From Selenomonadaceae bacterium (lineage in GTDB: Bacteria > Bacillota > Negativicutes > Selenomonadales > Selenomonadaceae), in NCBI GenBank assembly GCA_016286075.1, contig JAEERZ010000016.1, positions 1 to 19,604 of the forward strand: a stretch of DNA of 19,604 nt, written 5' to 3'. A program made the translations under genes and the position numbers. Every line of letters starts with the position of its first letter. The stretch's first letter is position 1. This document shows, in pieces, positions 13,516 through 19,604 of the stretch. The notes beneath the pieces were generated by a model, which worked only from the letters and a program-made list of their open reading frames with translations, was not told where the DNA came from and made no database searches.

Positions 13516-14871
13516 TTAATCCTCGCCGTGGGTTTTCCTGTGCTCCATATAAAGCTTCGTTTCTGAAACGATGACCGACGAAAGCATGATCAGCGCGATC
13601 AAGTTCGGGATCGCCATCAGGCCGTTCACGATATCGGCGAGAATCCAGATCGCTTCGAGCTTCAGGAACGCGCCGGACGCGATCAGCACGATGAAGATCA
13701 CACGGTACGGCATCAGTCCTTTCGTGCCGAACAGGTAAATCGCCGCGCGCTCGCCGTAATAATTCCAGCCGAGGATCGTCGTGAACGCGAAGAGCACCAG
13801 CGAAATCGTCAAAACCACGGCGCCCGAAGGACCGAAGGACGCCGCGAAAGCGTTGGAAGTCATCTGCGCGCCCGCCGCGTCGCCGCACCAGACGCCGGTG
13901 AAAATCAGCGCGAGCCCCGTCATCGTGCAGATGATGATCGTGTCGATGAAGGTGCCCGTCATCGAGATCAGGCCCTGCTCCGCCGGCCATTTCGTCTTCG
14001 CGGCGGCGGCGGCGATCGGCGCGGAGCCGAGACCGGACTCGTTGGAGAACACGCCGCGGGCGATACCGCTCTGCATCGCCATCATCATCGTCGAGCCGGC
14101 AAAGCCGCCCACCGCGGCGTGGCCCGTGAAAGCGTCGGACAGGATCATGCTGACGGCGGCGGGAATATCGCCGAGATGCGCGATAATCATGCCGACGCCG
14201 AGCACGACGTAGACGGCGGACATGAACGGCACGACTTTATCGGCGACGTTCGCGATGCTCTTGAGTCCGCCCAGAGTGACGGCGGCGACCAGTACGGTCA
14301 GCACGGCGTCCGTCACGAACTTCGATATGCCGAAGGTCAGATGCACGGAATCGACGATGGCGTTGACCTGCGGGAACGTACCGATACCGAAATACGCGAC
14401 GAGGATACAGGCGGCGGCAAAGAAGGTAGCGAGAGGCCTCCACGCCTCGCCCATACCGTTCAGGATGTAATACATCGGGCCGCCGGCGACCTCGCCGTTC
14501 TCGTCCTTCGAGCGATACTTGATCGCCAGGAGTCCCTCGGCGTACTTCGTCGCCATGCCGAAGAACGCCGCCATCCACATCCAGAAGAGCGCGCCCGGCC
14601 CGCCGACCTTCACCGCCGTGGCGACGCCGACGATATTGCCGGTGCCGACCGTAGCGGACAGCGCCACGCAAAGCGACTTGAAGCTGCTGACGTCGCCCTC
14701 GCCGCGGTTCTTCGCGCCGAAAATCAGCGAGAGCGCCAGCGGCAGCCGAAACACCTGGATCAATCCGAGGCGCACGGTCAGATAAATGCCGGTGCCGACC
14801 AGCAGCGCAATCAGCGGCGGCCCCCAGACGATCGAGTCGATGCTGTTCAGCATCGGGATAAAACTTTCCAT
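13516..14871 (-). CDS. AGCS-family alanine/glycine:cation (Na+) symporter
   Basis: The 451-residue membrane protein has about 11 hydrophobic segments and AGCS landmarks: SFKSLCVALSATVGTGNIVGVATAV (about 63-87), GGPGALFWMW, KYAEGLLAIKYR, GGPMYYI, and SGIARGVFSNESGLGSAPIAAAAA. The family imports alanine or glycine with Na+ (or H+), and alanine is also a precursor of peptidoglycan. AGGAGG lies 10 nt upstream of the ATG. An extended -10 (TGATATAAT, 14935-14930) lies 60 nt upstream at the very end of the acyltransferase gene, giving its own promoter. The short leader holds a 6-bp hairpin (14890-14906) but no glycine riboswitch. The terminator at 13475-13505 follows the stop. Confidence 0.94.
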   Translation of the reverse strand: MESFIPMLNSIDSIVWGPPLIALLVGTGIYLTVRLGLIQVFRLPLALSLIFGAKNRGEGDVSSFKSLCVALSATVGTGNIVGVATAVKVGGPGALFWMWMAAFFGMATKYAEGLLAIKYRSKDENGEVAGGPMYYILNGMGEAWRPLATFFAAACILVAYFGIGTFPQVNAIVDSVHLTFGISKFVTDAVLTVLVAAVTLGGLKSIANVADKVVPFMSAVYVVLGVGMIIAHLGDIPAAVSMILSDAFTGHAAVGGFAGSTMMMAMQSGIARGVFSNESGLGSAPIAAAAAKTKWPAEQGLISMTGTFIDTIIICTMTGLALIFTGVWCGDAAGAQMTSNAFAASFGPSGAVVLTISLVLFAFTTILGWNYYGERAAIYLFGTKGLMPYRVIFIVLIASGAFLKLEAIWILADIVNGLMAIPNLIALIMLSSVIVSETKLYMEHRKTHGED

Positions 14872-14889
14872 GAATAGAATCCCTCCTGC

Positions 14890-14935
14890 GTCCGCCTATC
14901 GCGGACATTGGTCTGATGAAAACGACGCTATTATA
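14890..14935 (-). promoter_or_regulatory. AGCS symporter promoter and leader hairpin
   Basis: The minus strand has TGA-TATAAT (14935-14930) with a weak -35 GCGACA 17 nt upstream. The leader contains GTCCGC/GCGGAC (14890-14895 and 14901-14906) just before the ribosome site, which could affect translation. Confidence 0.55.
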
Positions 14936-16039
14936 TCACATTCTCTCTCGTTTGTCGCGTCGGTTTTTGCGTTGCTCGCGCAACGTCAGCACCCCATAGC
15001 AGCAGGCCGTCGTCAGGATATAGATCGCGACGGTAATCACGAACTCCGTTGGGGTATAGTCGCGCACCCATTTCTCGAACTTGCAGGGCAGCGAGAAAAG
15101 CTCGAACCACCAAAAGCCGATGGCCGCGTGAATCAGAAGCGTGACGATGGTTCCGGCGCCGAAAAAGACGAGCCGGTCGGCCGCCGCGCCGCCGAGCTTT
15201 TCAATGGCATGGGACAGCCACATCAAGAGGAAGGTGTCGGCGAGTCCCAACAGCATATAGGCGATAACGCCGTTGGCGTAGGTCAGGCGGTCCCGGAACT
15301 GTCCGAGGAACGTCCAAACCACTAAATTGTACCGCAGGGAAATCACGATGACGGCGAAGGACAGCGCCGCGAGCGCAAGCTTCTTCCCGCCGCTCATGGC
15401 GTCGAAGTCCAGCAGCCGGCGTTGTCCGCAATGGGCGCCGAGCAGCATCATCGCCGCGTACACGGGAGCGCTCTGCATGCCCCAGGGCAGCGCGACGCCC
15501 CGGTCGATCAGCCCGTAGGAAACCGCGCAAAACGCGACGACGATTGCCGCGAGCCGTCCCCGGCTTTGCAGCGCGAAATCCGCTGCGGCGTAAAAGAGGA
15601 TACTCGAGAAAAAGAGCATCCACAGATACCAGCCGGGACTGACGATATTGGTGACGAGATCGTGGCCGCGATAATAACCGGGCCAAATCATTTCCGTCAG
15701 TTCGCCCCGGAAATAGGTGAATACATACTGGTCGAAGCACCAGCGCAAATCCACGCCCCGGGTCAGATGGCAATAGAGGCAGAGCAGCGTGATCGTCACG
15801 AAGGAAATCTTGAAATAGGGAATCATGACGCCTTTGACGCGGCTCATCACGCTCTCGCCGAAGGTCCTGCGGCCCGGCCGGTAGGTGTATCCCGCGGCGA
15901 AGGTGAAAAAGCCCAAGACGCCGCAAATGTACTCAAAAAACATCTCCGTCTTCGGAGAACAGTAAATCGTATGATAGGAAACCACGAGGAGCATGCCGAG
16001 CCCTTTCGCGATATCCAGAGTTTTGTCCCTTTGCTTCAT
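14936..16039 (-). CDS. Acyltransferase-3 family membrane protein
   Basis: The 367-residue protein opens with RDKTLDIAKGLGMLLVVSYH, the start motif of the acyltransferase-3 (OatA/NodX-like) family, whose histidine (here H23) is catalytic, and continues through about ten membrane segments (GFFTFAAGYTY, SPGWYLWMLFF and others). These enzymes move acetyl or other acyl groups onto cell-surface sugars such as peptidoglycan, O-antigen or exopolysaccharide. The acceptor cannot be told from sequence, and no extra SGNH domain is present. The ATG has a GGAAGG site about 14 nt upstream. The promoter is strong and divergent from the VanY-NlpC gene. I see no terminator before the symporter gene, 64 nt away. 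Confidence 0.85.
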   Translation of the reverse strand: MKQRDKTLDIAKGLGMLLVVSYHTIYCSPKTEMFFEYICGVLGFFTFAAGYTYRPGRRTFGESVMSRVKGVMIPYFKISFVTITLLCLYCHLTRGVDLRWCFDQYVFTYFRGELTEMIWPGYYRGHDLVTNIVSPGWYLWMLFFSSILFYAAADFALQSRGRLAAIVVAFCAVSYGLIDRGVALPWGMQSAPVYAAMMLLGAHCGQRRLLDFDAMSGGKKLALAALSFAVIVISLRYNLVVWTFLGQFRDRLTYANGVIAYMLLGLADTFLLMWLSHAIEKLGGAAADRLVFFGAGTIVTLLIHAAIGFWWFELFSLPCKFEKWVRDYTPTEFVITVAIYILTTACCYGVLTLREQRKNRRDKRERM

Positions 16040-16082
16040 TAGATTCAGTCACCTTCCGAGATTGTGTACTTGCTCCGCGAAT

Positions 16083-16110
16083 ATTATATAGGAAGCGCTG
16101 AATAAGTCAA
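16083..16110 (-). promoter_or_regulatory. Promoter of the acyltransferase gene
   Basis: The minus strand has TTGACT (16110-16105), a 16-nt spacer and TATAAT (16088-16083), a near-consensus vegetative promoter about 44 nt before the ATG. Confidence 0.75.
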
Positions 16111-16169
16111 TTCATGCGCTTGTCGAGGACTTTCCCTTCGCTGGCGCAACAGGTAAGCGTAGATTGATT

Positions 16170-16197
16170 TTGTCCCTGTTTTGGAAAATGGTATAAT
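16170..16197 (+). promoter_or_regulatory. Promoter of the VanY-NlpC/P60 gene
   Basis: An extended -10, TGGTATAAT (hexamer 16192-16197), is preceded at 16 nt by a weak -35, TTGTCC (16170-16175). The ATG is about 37 nt downstream of the -10, with AGGAGA before it. Confidence 0.65.
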
Positions 16198-16234
16198 TTA
16201 CGTGTGAAATTTCCGTTTTGCAGGAGATGATTCC

Positions 16235-18196
16235 ATGAAAAAGATACTGGCTGCTGCCCTGCTCGTCGGCGCTATCGGCTTTCAGGCAGGCGGCGACGCG
16301 GCATGGACGCCCCGCGCGGCAGCGGCGGCCTCGCAATCCGCAGCGACGTCCGCGACGGAAGCGCCGCTGTTGGTGAACAAGACGCATAAACTGCCTGACG
16401 ATTACGAATCCGTCGTTTCCTTAGTGACCGTGAAGAACTGCTTCGGCGTGAAGTTCCAGGTCGAGCGGGAAACCTACGACCATTTCCTGGAATTGCGCAA
16501 GGACCTCTTGAAAAGCGGCATCCAGATCGAGCTGGAATCTGCGTACCGCAGCGTCGCCCGCCAGCAGCAGCTCATCGAGGAGCTCCGGGAGACGGAAGGC
16601 GAGGCGTATGTCAAAAATTTCGTCGCCGTTCCGGGCTATTCGGAGCACCACACGGGGCTGGCCATCGACGCCACCGTCGTCGTGAACGGCGCGTCCGTCG
16701 CCGACTATTACGGGACGCAGGAAACCCCGTACCAGAAAATGCACCGGAAACTGGCCGACCACGGATTCATCCTCCGCTATCCTCCGGGAAAGTCCGGCGT
16801 CACCGGTTATGACTACGAATCATGGCACATCCGCTACGTCGGGAAAGAGACGGCGCGGAAGATTTTCCTGCAGGGGCTGACGCTGGAGGAATATCTGGCG
16901 GGCGGCGAGGAAACCGGCGCCATGAAGAGCAAATTCGGCTCGGCGGAATACTGGACGCGGCGAAATCCCGGCGGCGAAAAGGCAATGGACGAAAGCAGGC
17001 GGGAAGAGATTCGGGAAACGATGCGCAAAAAAAGCGCGGCCCTCATCGATATGGCCGACTATCCCGACAGTCTGTCCCTCGACGAGCTGCGGAAGAAAAT
17101 CGCGTTCGCCAAGAGCTGCTTTTGGTATTTCGAGCCGGAAAAAGTGTACGAGAACGGGGTTCCGCTGCCCCGTTCCCGTTATGGGCAGGCAGTCGACAAC
17201 TGCGGCTTCAACGCGCTGCCCGAGCGTCAAGCCGTGCGTTTTGCCCTGACGACGACCCGGGCAGGCCTCCGCCATTTGCCGGAAAGCGCCGGATGGTATG
17301 AGGACGACTACGATACGCATTACGACCTCCTTCAGGGGACGACGGTCGATCCGGCGGAGCCGGTGGCCGTGCTGGCGGAGAGCCGGGACAAGAGATTCTG
17401 CTTCGTGGAAATGCGGAACTTCATCGGGTGGATGGACAGGAACGCGCTGGTATTCACGGACCGCAAGGAGTGGATGAAATACGCAGCCCCGAAAGAATTC
17501 CTCGTGATCACCGGCCACAAGAAGGAAATCCCGGTCAGCGACAAGTTATCCCTGACGTTCCAGATGGGAAGCCGGCTGCCTTTGCTTCGTTCCAAGCCGC
17601 AAGCGGACGGGACGTGGCTCGTATCGGTGCCGATCGGCGCCGACCGGACGCTCCGGGAAGCGACGGTGCGTATCCCGGCGGACGACACGGTAAACAAAGG
17701 ATGGCTGCCGTACTCGGAAAACAATCTGATACGGCAGGCGTTCCGCTTCTTGGGCGACCTTTACGGCTGGGGCGGACTGGAGGAAAGCGTGGACTGTTCG
17801 ATGTTCACGGCGGACGTCTATCGGAGCATGGGCATCGACCTTCCGGCGGACGCTGTGGAGCAGATGTACGCCATGCCGGAGGTCGTCGATCTCGAAAAAA
17901 TGAACGCGAAAGAAAAGCGCGCAGCCATCGGGAAGCTCCGTCCCGGCGACCTCCTGTTCACGGACGGCCACGTCATGATGTACCTCGGGCGGGACGATAA
18001 GGGAGAGCCTTACGTCATCCACGCCGGGAGCAGCCGATGGTTTCCCGGAGAAGGGGAAGAGGGCGGCCCGCTCAAATATTATACGCGCAGAGTGACGGTA
18101 GACAATCTTCGCTGGTACAAATCCTCCAATCGTACATGCCTCGACCTCATCATCGGCGCCGGCAGCATGCGTGCGGATAAAAAAGCGGAGGATTGA
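16235..18196 (+). CDS. Exported two-enzyme peptidoglycan hydrolase: VanY D,D-carboxypeptidase fused to SH3 and NlpC/P60
   Basis: The 653-residue protein has a signal peptide (about 1-31) and then a VanY/D-Ala-D-Ala carboxypeptidase domain (about 55-215). That domain has SAYRS (102-106), the zinc motif SEHHTGLAID (136-145; H138, D145) and ESWHIRYVG (E195 base, H198 zinc ligand). A linker leads to an SH3b1-type region (about 275-490) as in NlpC/P60 hydrolases, and to an NlpC/P60 cysteine peptidase (about 495-640) with C521 in VDCSMF, H579 in DGHVMMYLG and H596. The first half would remove the terminal D-Ala; the second would cut within the stem peptide (usually gamma-D-Glu to diamino acid). All visible catalytic residues are intact. 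It has its own promoter and terminator. The fusion of both activities is less usual than either alone. Confidence 0.92.
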   Translation: MKKILAAALLVGAIGFQAGGDAAWTPRAAAAASQSAATSATEAPLLVNKTHKLPDDYESVVSLVTVKNCFGVKFQVERETYDHFLELRKDLLKSGIQIELESAYRSVARQQQLIEELRETEGEAYVKNFVAVPGYSEHHTGLAIDATVVVNGASVADYYGTQETPYQKMHRKLADHGFILRYPPGKSGVTGYDYESWHIRYVGKETARKIFLQGLTLEEYLAGGEETGAMKSKFGSAEYWTRRNPGGEKAMDESRREEIRETMRKKSAALIDMADYPDSLSLDELRKKIAFAKSCFWYFEPEKVYENGVPLPRSRYGQAVDNCGFNALPERQAVRFALTTTRAGLRHLPESAGWYEDDYDTHYDLLQGTTVDPAEPVAVLAESRDKRFCFVEMRNFIGWMDRNALVFTDRKEWMKYAAPKEFLVITGHKKEIPVSDKLSLTFQMGSRLPLLRSKPQADGTWLVSVPIGADRTLREATVRIPADDTVNKGWLPYSENNLIRQAFRFLGDLYGWGGLEESVDCSMFTADVYRSMGIDLPADAVEQMYAMPEVVDLEKMNAKEKRAAIGKLRPGDLLFTDGHVMMYLGRDDKGEPYVIHAGSSRWFPGEGEEGGPLKYYTRRVTVDNLRWYKSSNRTCLDLIIGAGSMRADKKAED

Positions 18197-18210
18197 AAAA
18201 TCCATGACAA

Positions 18211-18265
18211 AACATTTTGGAGTAAGAAAATCTGATTTTCCGATTTTCGTACTCCATATTTTTTT
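18211..18265 (+). terminator. Rho-independent terminator of the VanY-NlpC/P60 gene
   Basis: GGAGTA and GAAAATC (18219-18232) pair with GATTTTC and TACTCC (18242-18255) with small mismatches, and a T-rich run ends at 18265. It starts about 15 nt past the stop. Confidence 0.85.
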
Positions 18266-18298
18266 GTCCTTATCAGCAATCCCGAGGAGGCCGCAACG

Positions 18299-18400
18299 AT
18301 GCTGGTCCGCAACGAGCGGACAAGAGGAGCGTCATGCGCCGTTTTGGCTTGTCGAAGTCCGCCGATGCGCGTTTGCCAGCGTTCTTTCTCTATGCTATGA
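18299..18400 (+). CDS. Possible 33-aa leader ORF upstream of the methyltransferase
   Basis: An ATG at 18299 is preceded by GAGGAGG with about 8 nt spacing, a very good ribosome site, and the frame runs 33 codons to a TGA at 18398-18400. The peptide (MLVRNERTRGASCAVL...) is basic and has no recognised domain. The downstream promoter overlaps its end, so it is not a leader of that transcript. No promoter is evident after the upstream terminator. It may be a decayed gene remnant or chance. Confidence 0.25.
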   Translation: MLVRNERTRGASCAVLACRSPPMRVCQRSFSML

Positions 18401-18401
18401 T
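18373..18401 (+). promoter_or_regulatory. Promoter of the methyltransferase gene
   Basis: TTGCCA (18373-18378), a 17-nt spacer and TATGAT (18396-18401) with a TGC extension match the vegetative consensus closely. The ATG is 54 nt past the -10. Confidence 0.75.
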
Positions 18402-18454
18402 GAAAATGGTATGAATTATCCGCCGTGGCAGGAGTAAAACAAGGGGGAAGAATT

Positions 18455-19420
18455 ATGTTTCGTTTGAAAAAACAAGGCCCGATCGCAAGATTTTTGACGC
18501 TGGCCGCCATCCTGTGCGCCGTTTGGACGAGCGTGTGCGCGGCGGAGGCCATGCCGCCGGTTTCCTATACGGCCTACACCTCTCTTTATTGGCTTTGGGA
18601 GGCGGGCGTTCCCGAGGCGGCGGAATTCTCCGAGGCCATCGGCGGTGAAAAAGTCAGCCTGTCCAAAGATTCGGTGCCCCATTACGAAGAATTGGCGCCG
18701 GTGAACAAGCTGTATATCGAGATGCGGTACGCCGCGCTCAATGAATACATTGCCGGCAACCGGTATCAAAACGTCCTCGACGTGGCCTGCGGGTTTGCTC
18801 CACGGAGCATTGCCATGGCTCGACAGGGCAGGATGTTCGTCGGGACGGATTTTGCCCCCTCAATCGCGGAAATCAGGACCGTCCTGCCGGACTGCCTGTC
18901 CCGCAAGCAGCAGAAGCGCGTCCATTACGCGATCGCCGACGCGAAGGATCAGGTCGGCATGATGCGGGCTGCCGACAGGTTGGAAGGCCCTGTCTGCATT
19001 ACCATGGACGGGCTGATGATGTATCTGACGCGGGAAGAACAGGCAACCGTGCTGAAAAACATAAAGGCGATCCTCGAGAAGCACGGCGGCGCGTACGTCA
19101 CCTCCGATTTCCTGGCACGGGAATTCGTCAAGGCCGCCACGGCGGTCGTCTATGACGACAAGGACGCCCAGCGGGTTTACCGCCAATCCGCCGAGATGTA
19201 CGAAAAAACAGCGAACGTCGATTTCGACAAGGCCTTTTTCGCCGACGCGGACGAAGCGCAGAAATTCATCGAATCGCAGGGGCTGAAGGTGAAACGGATT
19301 CCCCTGTTCCAGCGGCCTGTCGCCCTGCAAAGCGCCAAGGACTTCAACTTCGGGCAGTACCAAAAGCTGGAAAGCCTGAAAAACGAATTATTCCTTTGGG
19401 AGATCACGGTTGGCAATTGA
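18455..19420 (+). CDS. SAM-dependent methyltransferase (leucine-carboxyl-methyltransferase-like) with N-terminal signal sequence
   Basis: The 321-residue protein has a class I SAM-binding fold: NVLDVACGFAPRSIAMA (106-122), MFVGTDFAPS (127-136), AIADAKD and ITMDGLMMYL. This layout is typical of PPM1/COG3315-type O-methyltransferases. Unusually it begins with a basic stretch, a hydrophobic segment (about 11-29) and a cleavage-like SVCAA-EA. The ATG at 18455 has AAGGGGG 7 nt upstream; an in-frame GTG at 18425 precedes that site, and the internal ATG at 18551 is only 2 nt from a GGAGG. So the signal-bearing form is the best start. Either it is membrane-tethered or exported, or the hydrophobic start has another role. 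The next gene follows within 16 nt. Substrate unknown. Confidence 0.8.
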   Translation: MFRLKKQGPIARFLTLAAILCAVWTSVCAAEAMPPVSYTAYTSLYWLWEAGVPEAAEFSEAIGGEKVSLSKDSVPHYEELAPVNKLYIEMRYAALNEYIAGNRYQNVLDVACGFAPRSIAMARQGRMFVGTDFAPSIAEIRTVLPDCLSRKQQKRVHYAIADAKDQVGMMRAADRLEGPVCITMDGLMMYLTREEQATVLKNIKAILEKHGGAYVTSDFLAREFVKAATAVVYDDKDAQRVYRQSAEMYEKTANVDFDKAFFADADEAQKFIESQGLKVKRIPLFQRPVALQSAKDFNFGQYQKLESLKNELFLWEITVGN

Positions 19421-19436
19421 CGGAAGAGGAATGAAG

Positions 19437-19604
19437 ATGTCTGACACGGAACGTATCCTGTCCAAGGAAAACCTGACCGAGACCATGGATTGGCTTGAGG
19501 CGGTTTTCATTCATCCTTCCAAGCGATTTGCGGCCGAACCGCTTCCATATTGCGCATCTCCTTCCCCCGCGATGGGCACGTCCTCTTTGAACTCATATCG
19601 GACG
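19437..19604 (+). CDS. Start of a gene cut by the window end; possible frameshift
   Basis: An ATG at 19437 has AGAGGA 6 nt upstream and lies 16 nt after the methyltransferase stop, so it is probably in the same operon. The first 32 residues (MSDTERILSKENLTETMDWL, then EAVFIHPSKRFA) look protein-like. The following in-frame residues (AEPLPYCASPSPAMGTSS...) look unlike a folded protein, whereas the -1 frame from about 19541 reads ASILRISFPRDGHVLFELIS, which does. A frameshift between about 19520 and 19545 is possible. No family recognised; the gene continues beyond 19604. Confidence 0.55.
   Translation, partial: MSDTERILSKENLTETMDWLEAVFIHPSKRFAAEPLPYCASPSPAMGTSSLNSYRT

Noticed and set aside
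14872..14935. Glycine riboswitch upstream of the AGCS symporter
   Set aside because: The distance from -10 to ATG is about 60 nt, too short for a glycine aptamer, and only a 6-bp hairpin is present.
18171..18437. Plus-strand 88-codon frame spanning the VanY-NlpC terminator
   Set aside because: It overlaps the end of the hydrolase gene in another frame, runs through the terminator stem, and has no ribosome site.

Overview
The window reads as chromosomal DNA of an anaerobic, GC-rich Firmicute. A member of the Negativicutes (Selenomonadales-like) fits best. The grounds are a pair of NirJ1/NirJ2-type radical SAM proteins, an FtsE-FtsX-LytM/EnvC-CtpA cell-division cluster, an exported S-layer-homology (SLH) protein and A+T-rich spacers with strong AGGAGG ribosome binding sites. 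The taxonomic call is inference. I see no rRNA, tRNA, CRISPR array, transposase or phage gene.

Left part (6-8940), all on the minus strand. (i) A four-gene operon, nirJ1 > nirJ2 > HAD phosphatase > PHP phosphoesterase, with two ATGA overlaps. The first two genes are expected in siroheme-derived heme synthesis. (ii) A TetR-family regulator with its own terminator; its promoter carries a C-tract/G-tract palindrome at the likely transcription start. (iii) ftsE > ftsX > LytM-domain hydrolase/activator > S41 protease: the FtsEX complex signals to the peptidoglycan hydrolase outside, and the CtpA-type protease is a common companion. A perfect 24-bp inverted repeat lies between the last two genes.

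Middle (8941-10358), mostly non-coding. It holds the ftsE promoter, a repeat-rich 240-bp block bounded by 13-bp direct repeats, one small orphan gene (109 aa) with a clean terminator, a perfect ParB-binding parS site (9726-9741), and immediately beside it a very large imperfect palindrome of about 510 bp (9762-10272). The parS site suggests an origin-proximal position. Gene direction also switches here, from all-minus on the left to mostly plus on the right.

Right part (10359-19604). A membrane-anchored spermidine-synthase-like protein is followed by an SLH protein. A bidirectional terminator separates these from the convergent pair of an acyltransferase-3 membrane protein and an AGCS-type alanine/glycine:cation symporter. 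Divergent from the acyltransferase lies an exported VanY-NlpC/P60 two-enzyme peptidoglycan hydrolase. A signal-peptide-bearing SAM methyltransferase and the start of another gene, cut by the window end and possibly frameshifted, complete the window. Cell-envelope functions dominate: division-linked hydrolysis, SLH anchoring, peptide trimming and acyl transfer.

The most noteworthy signals are the parS site with the adjacent giant palindrome, the bounded repeat block at 9026-9265, the palindrome at the tetR promoter, the VanY-NlpC/P60 fusion and the apparently exported methyltransferase.
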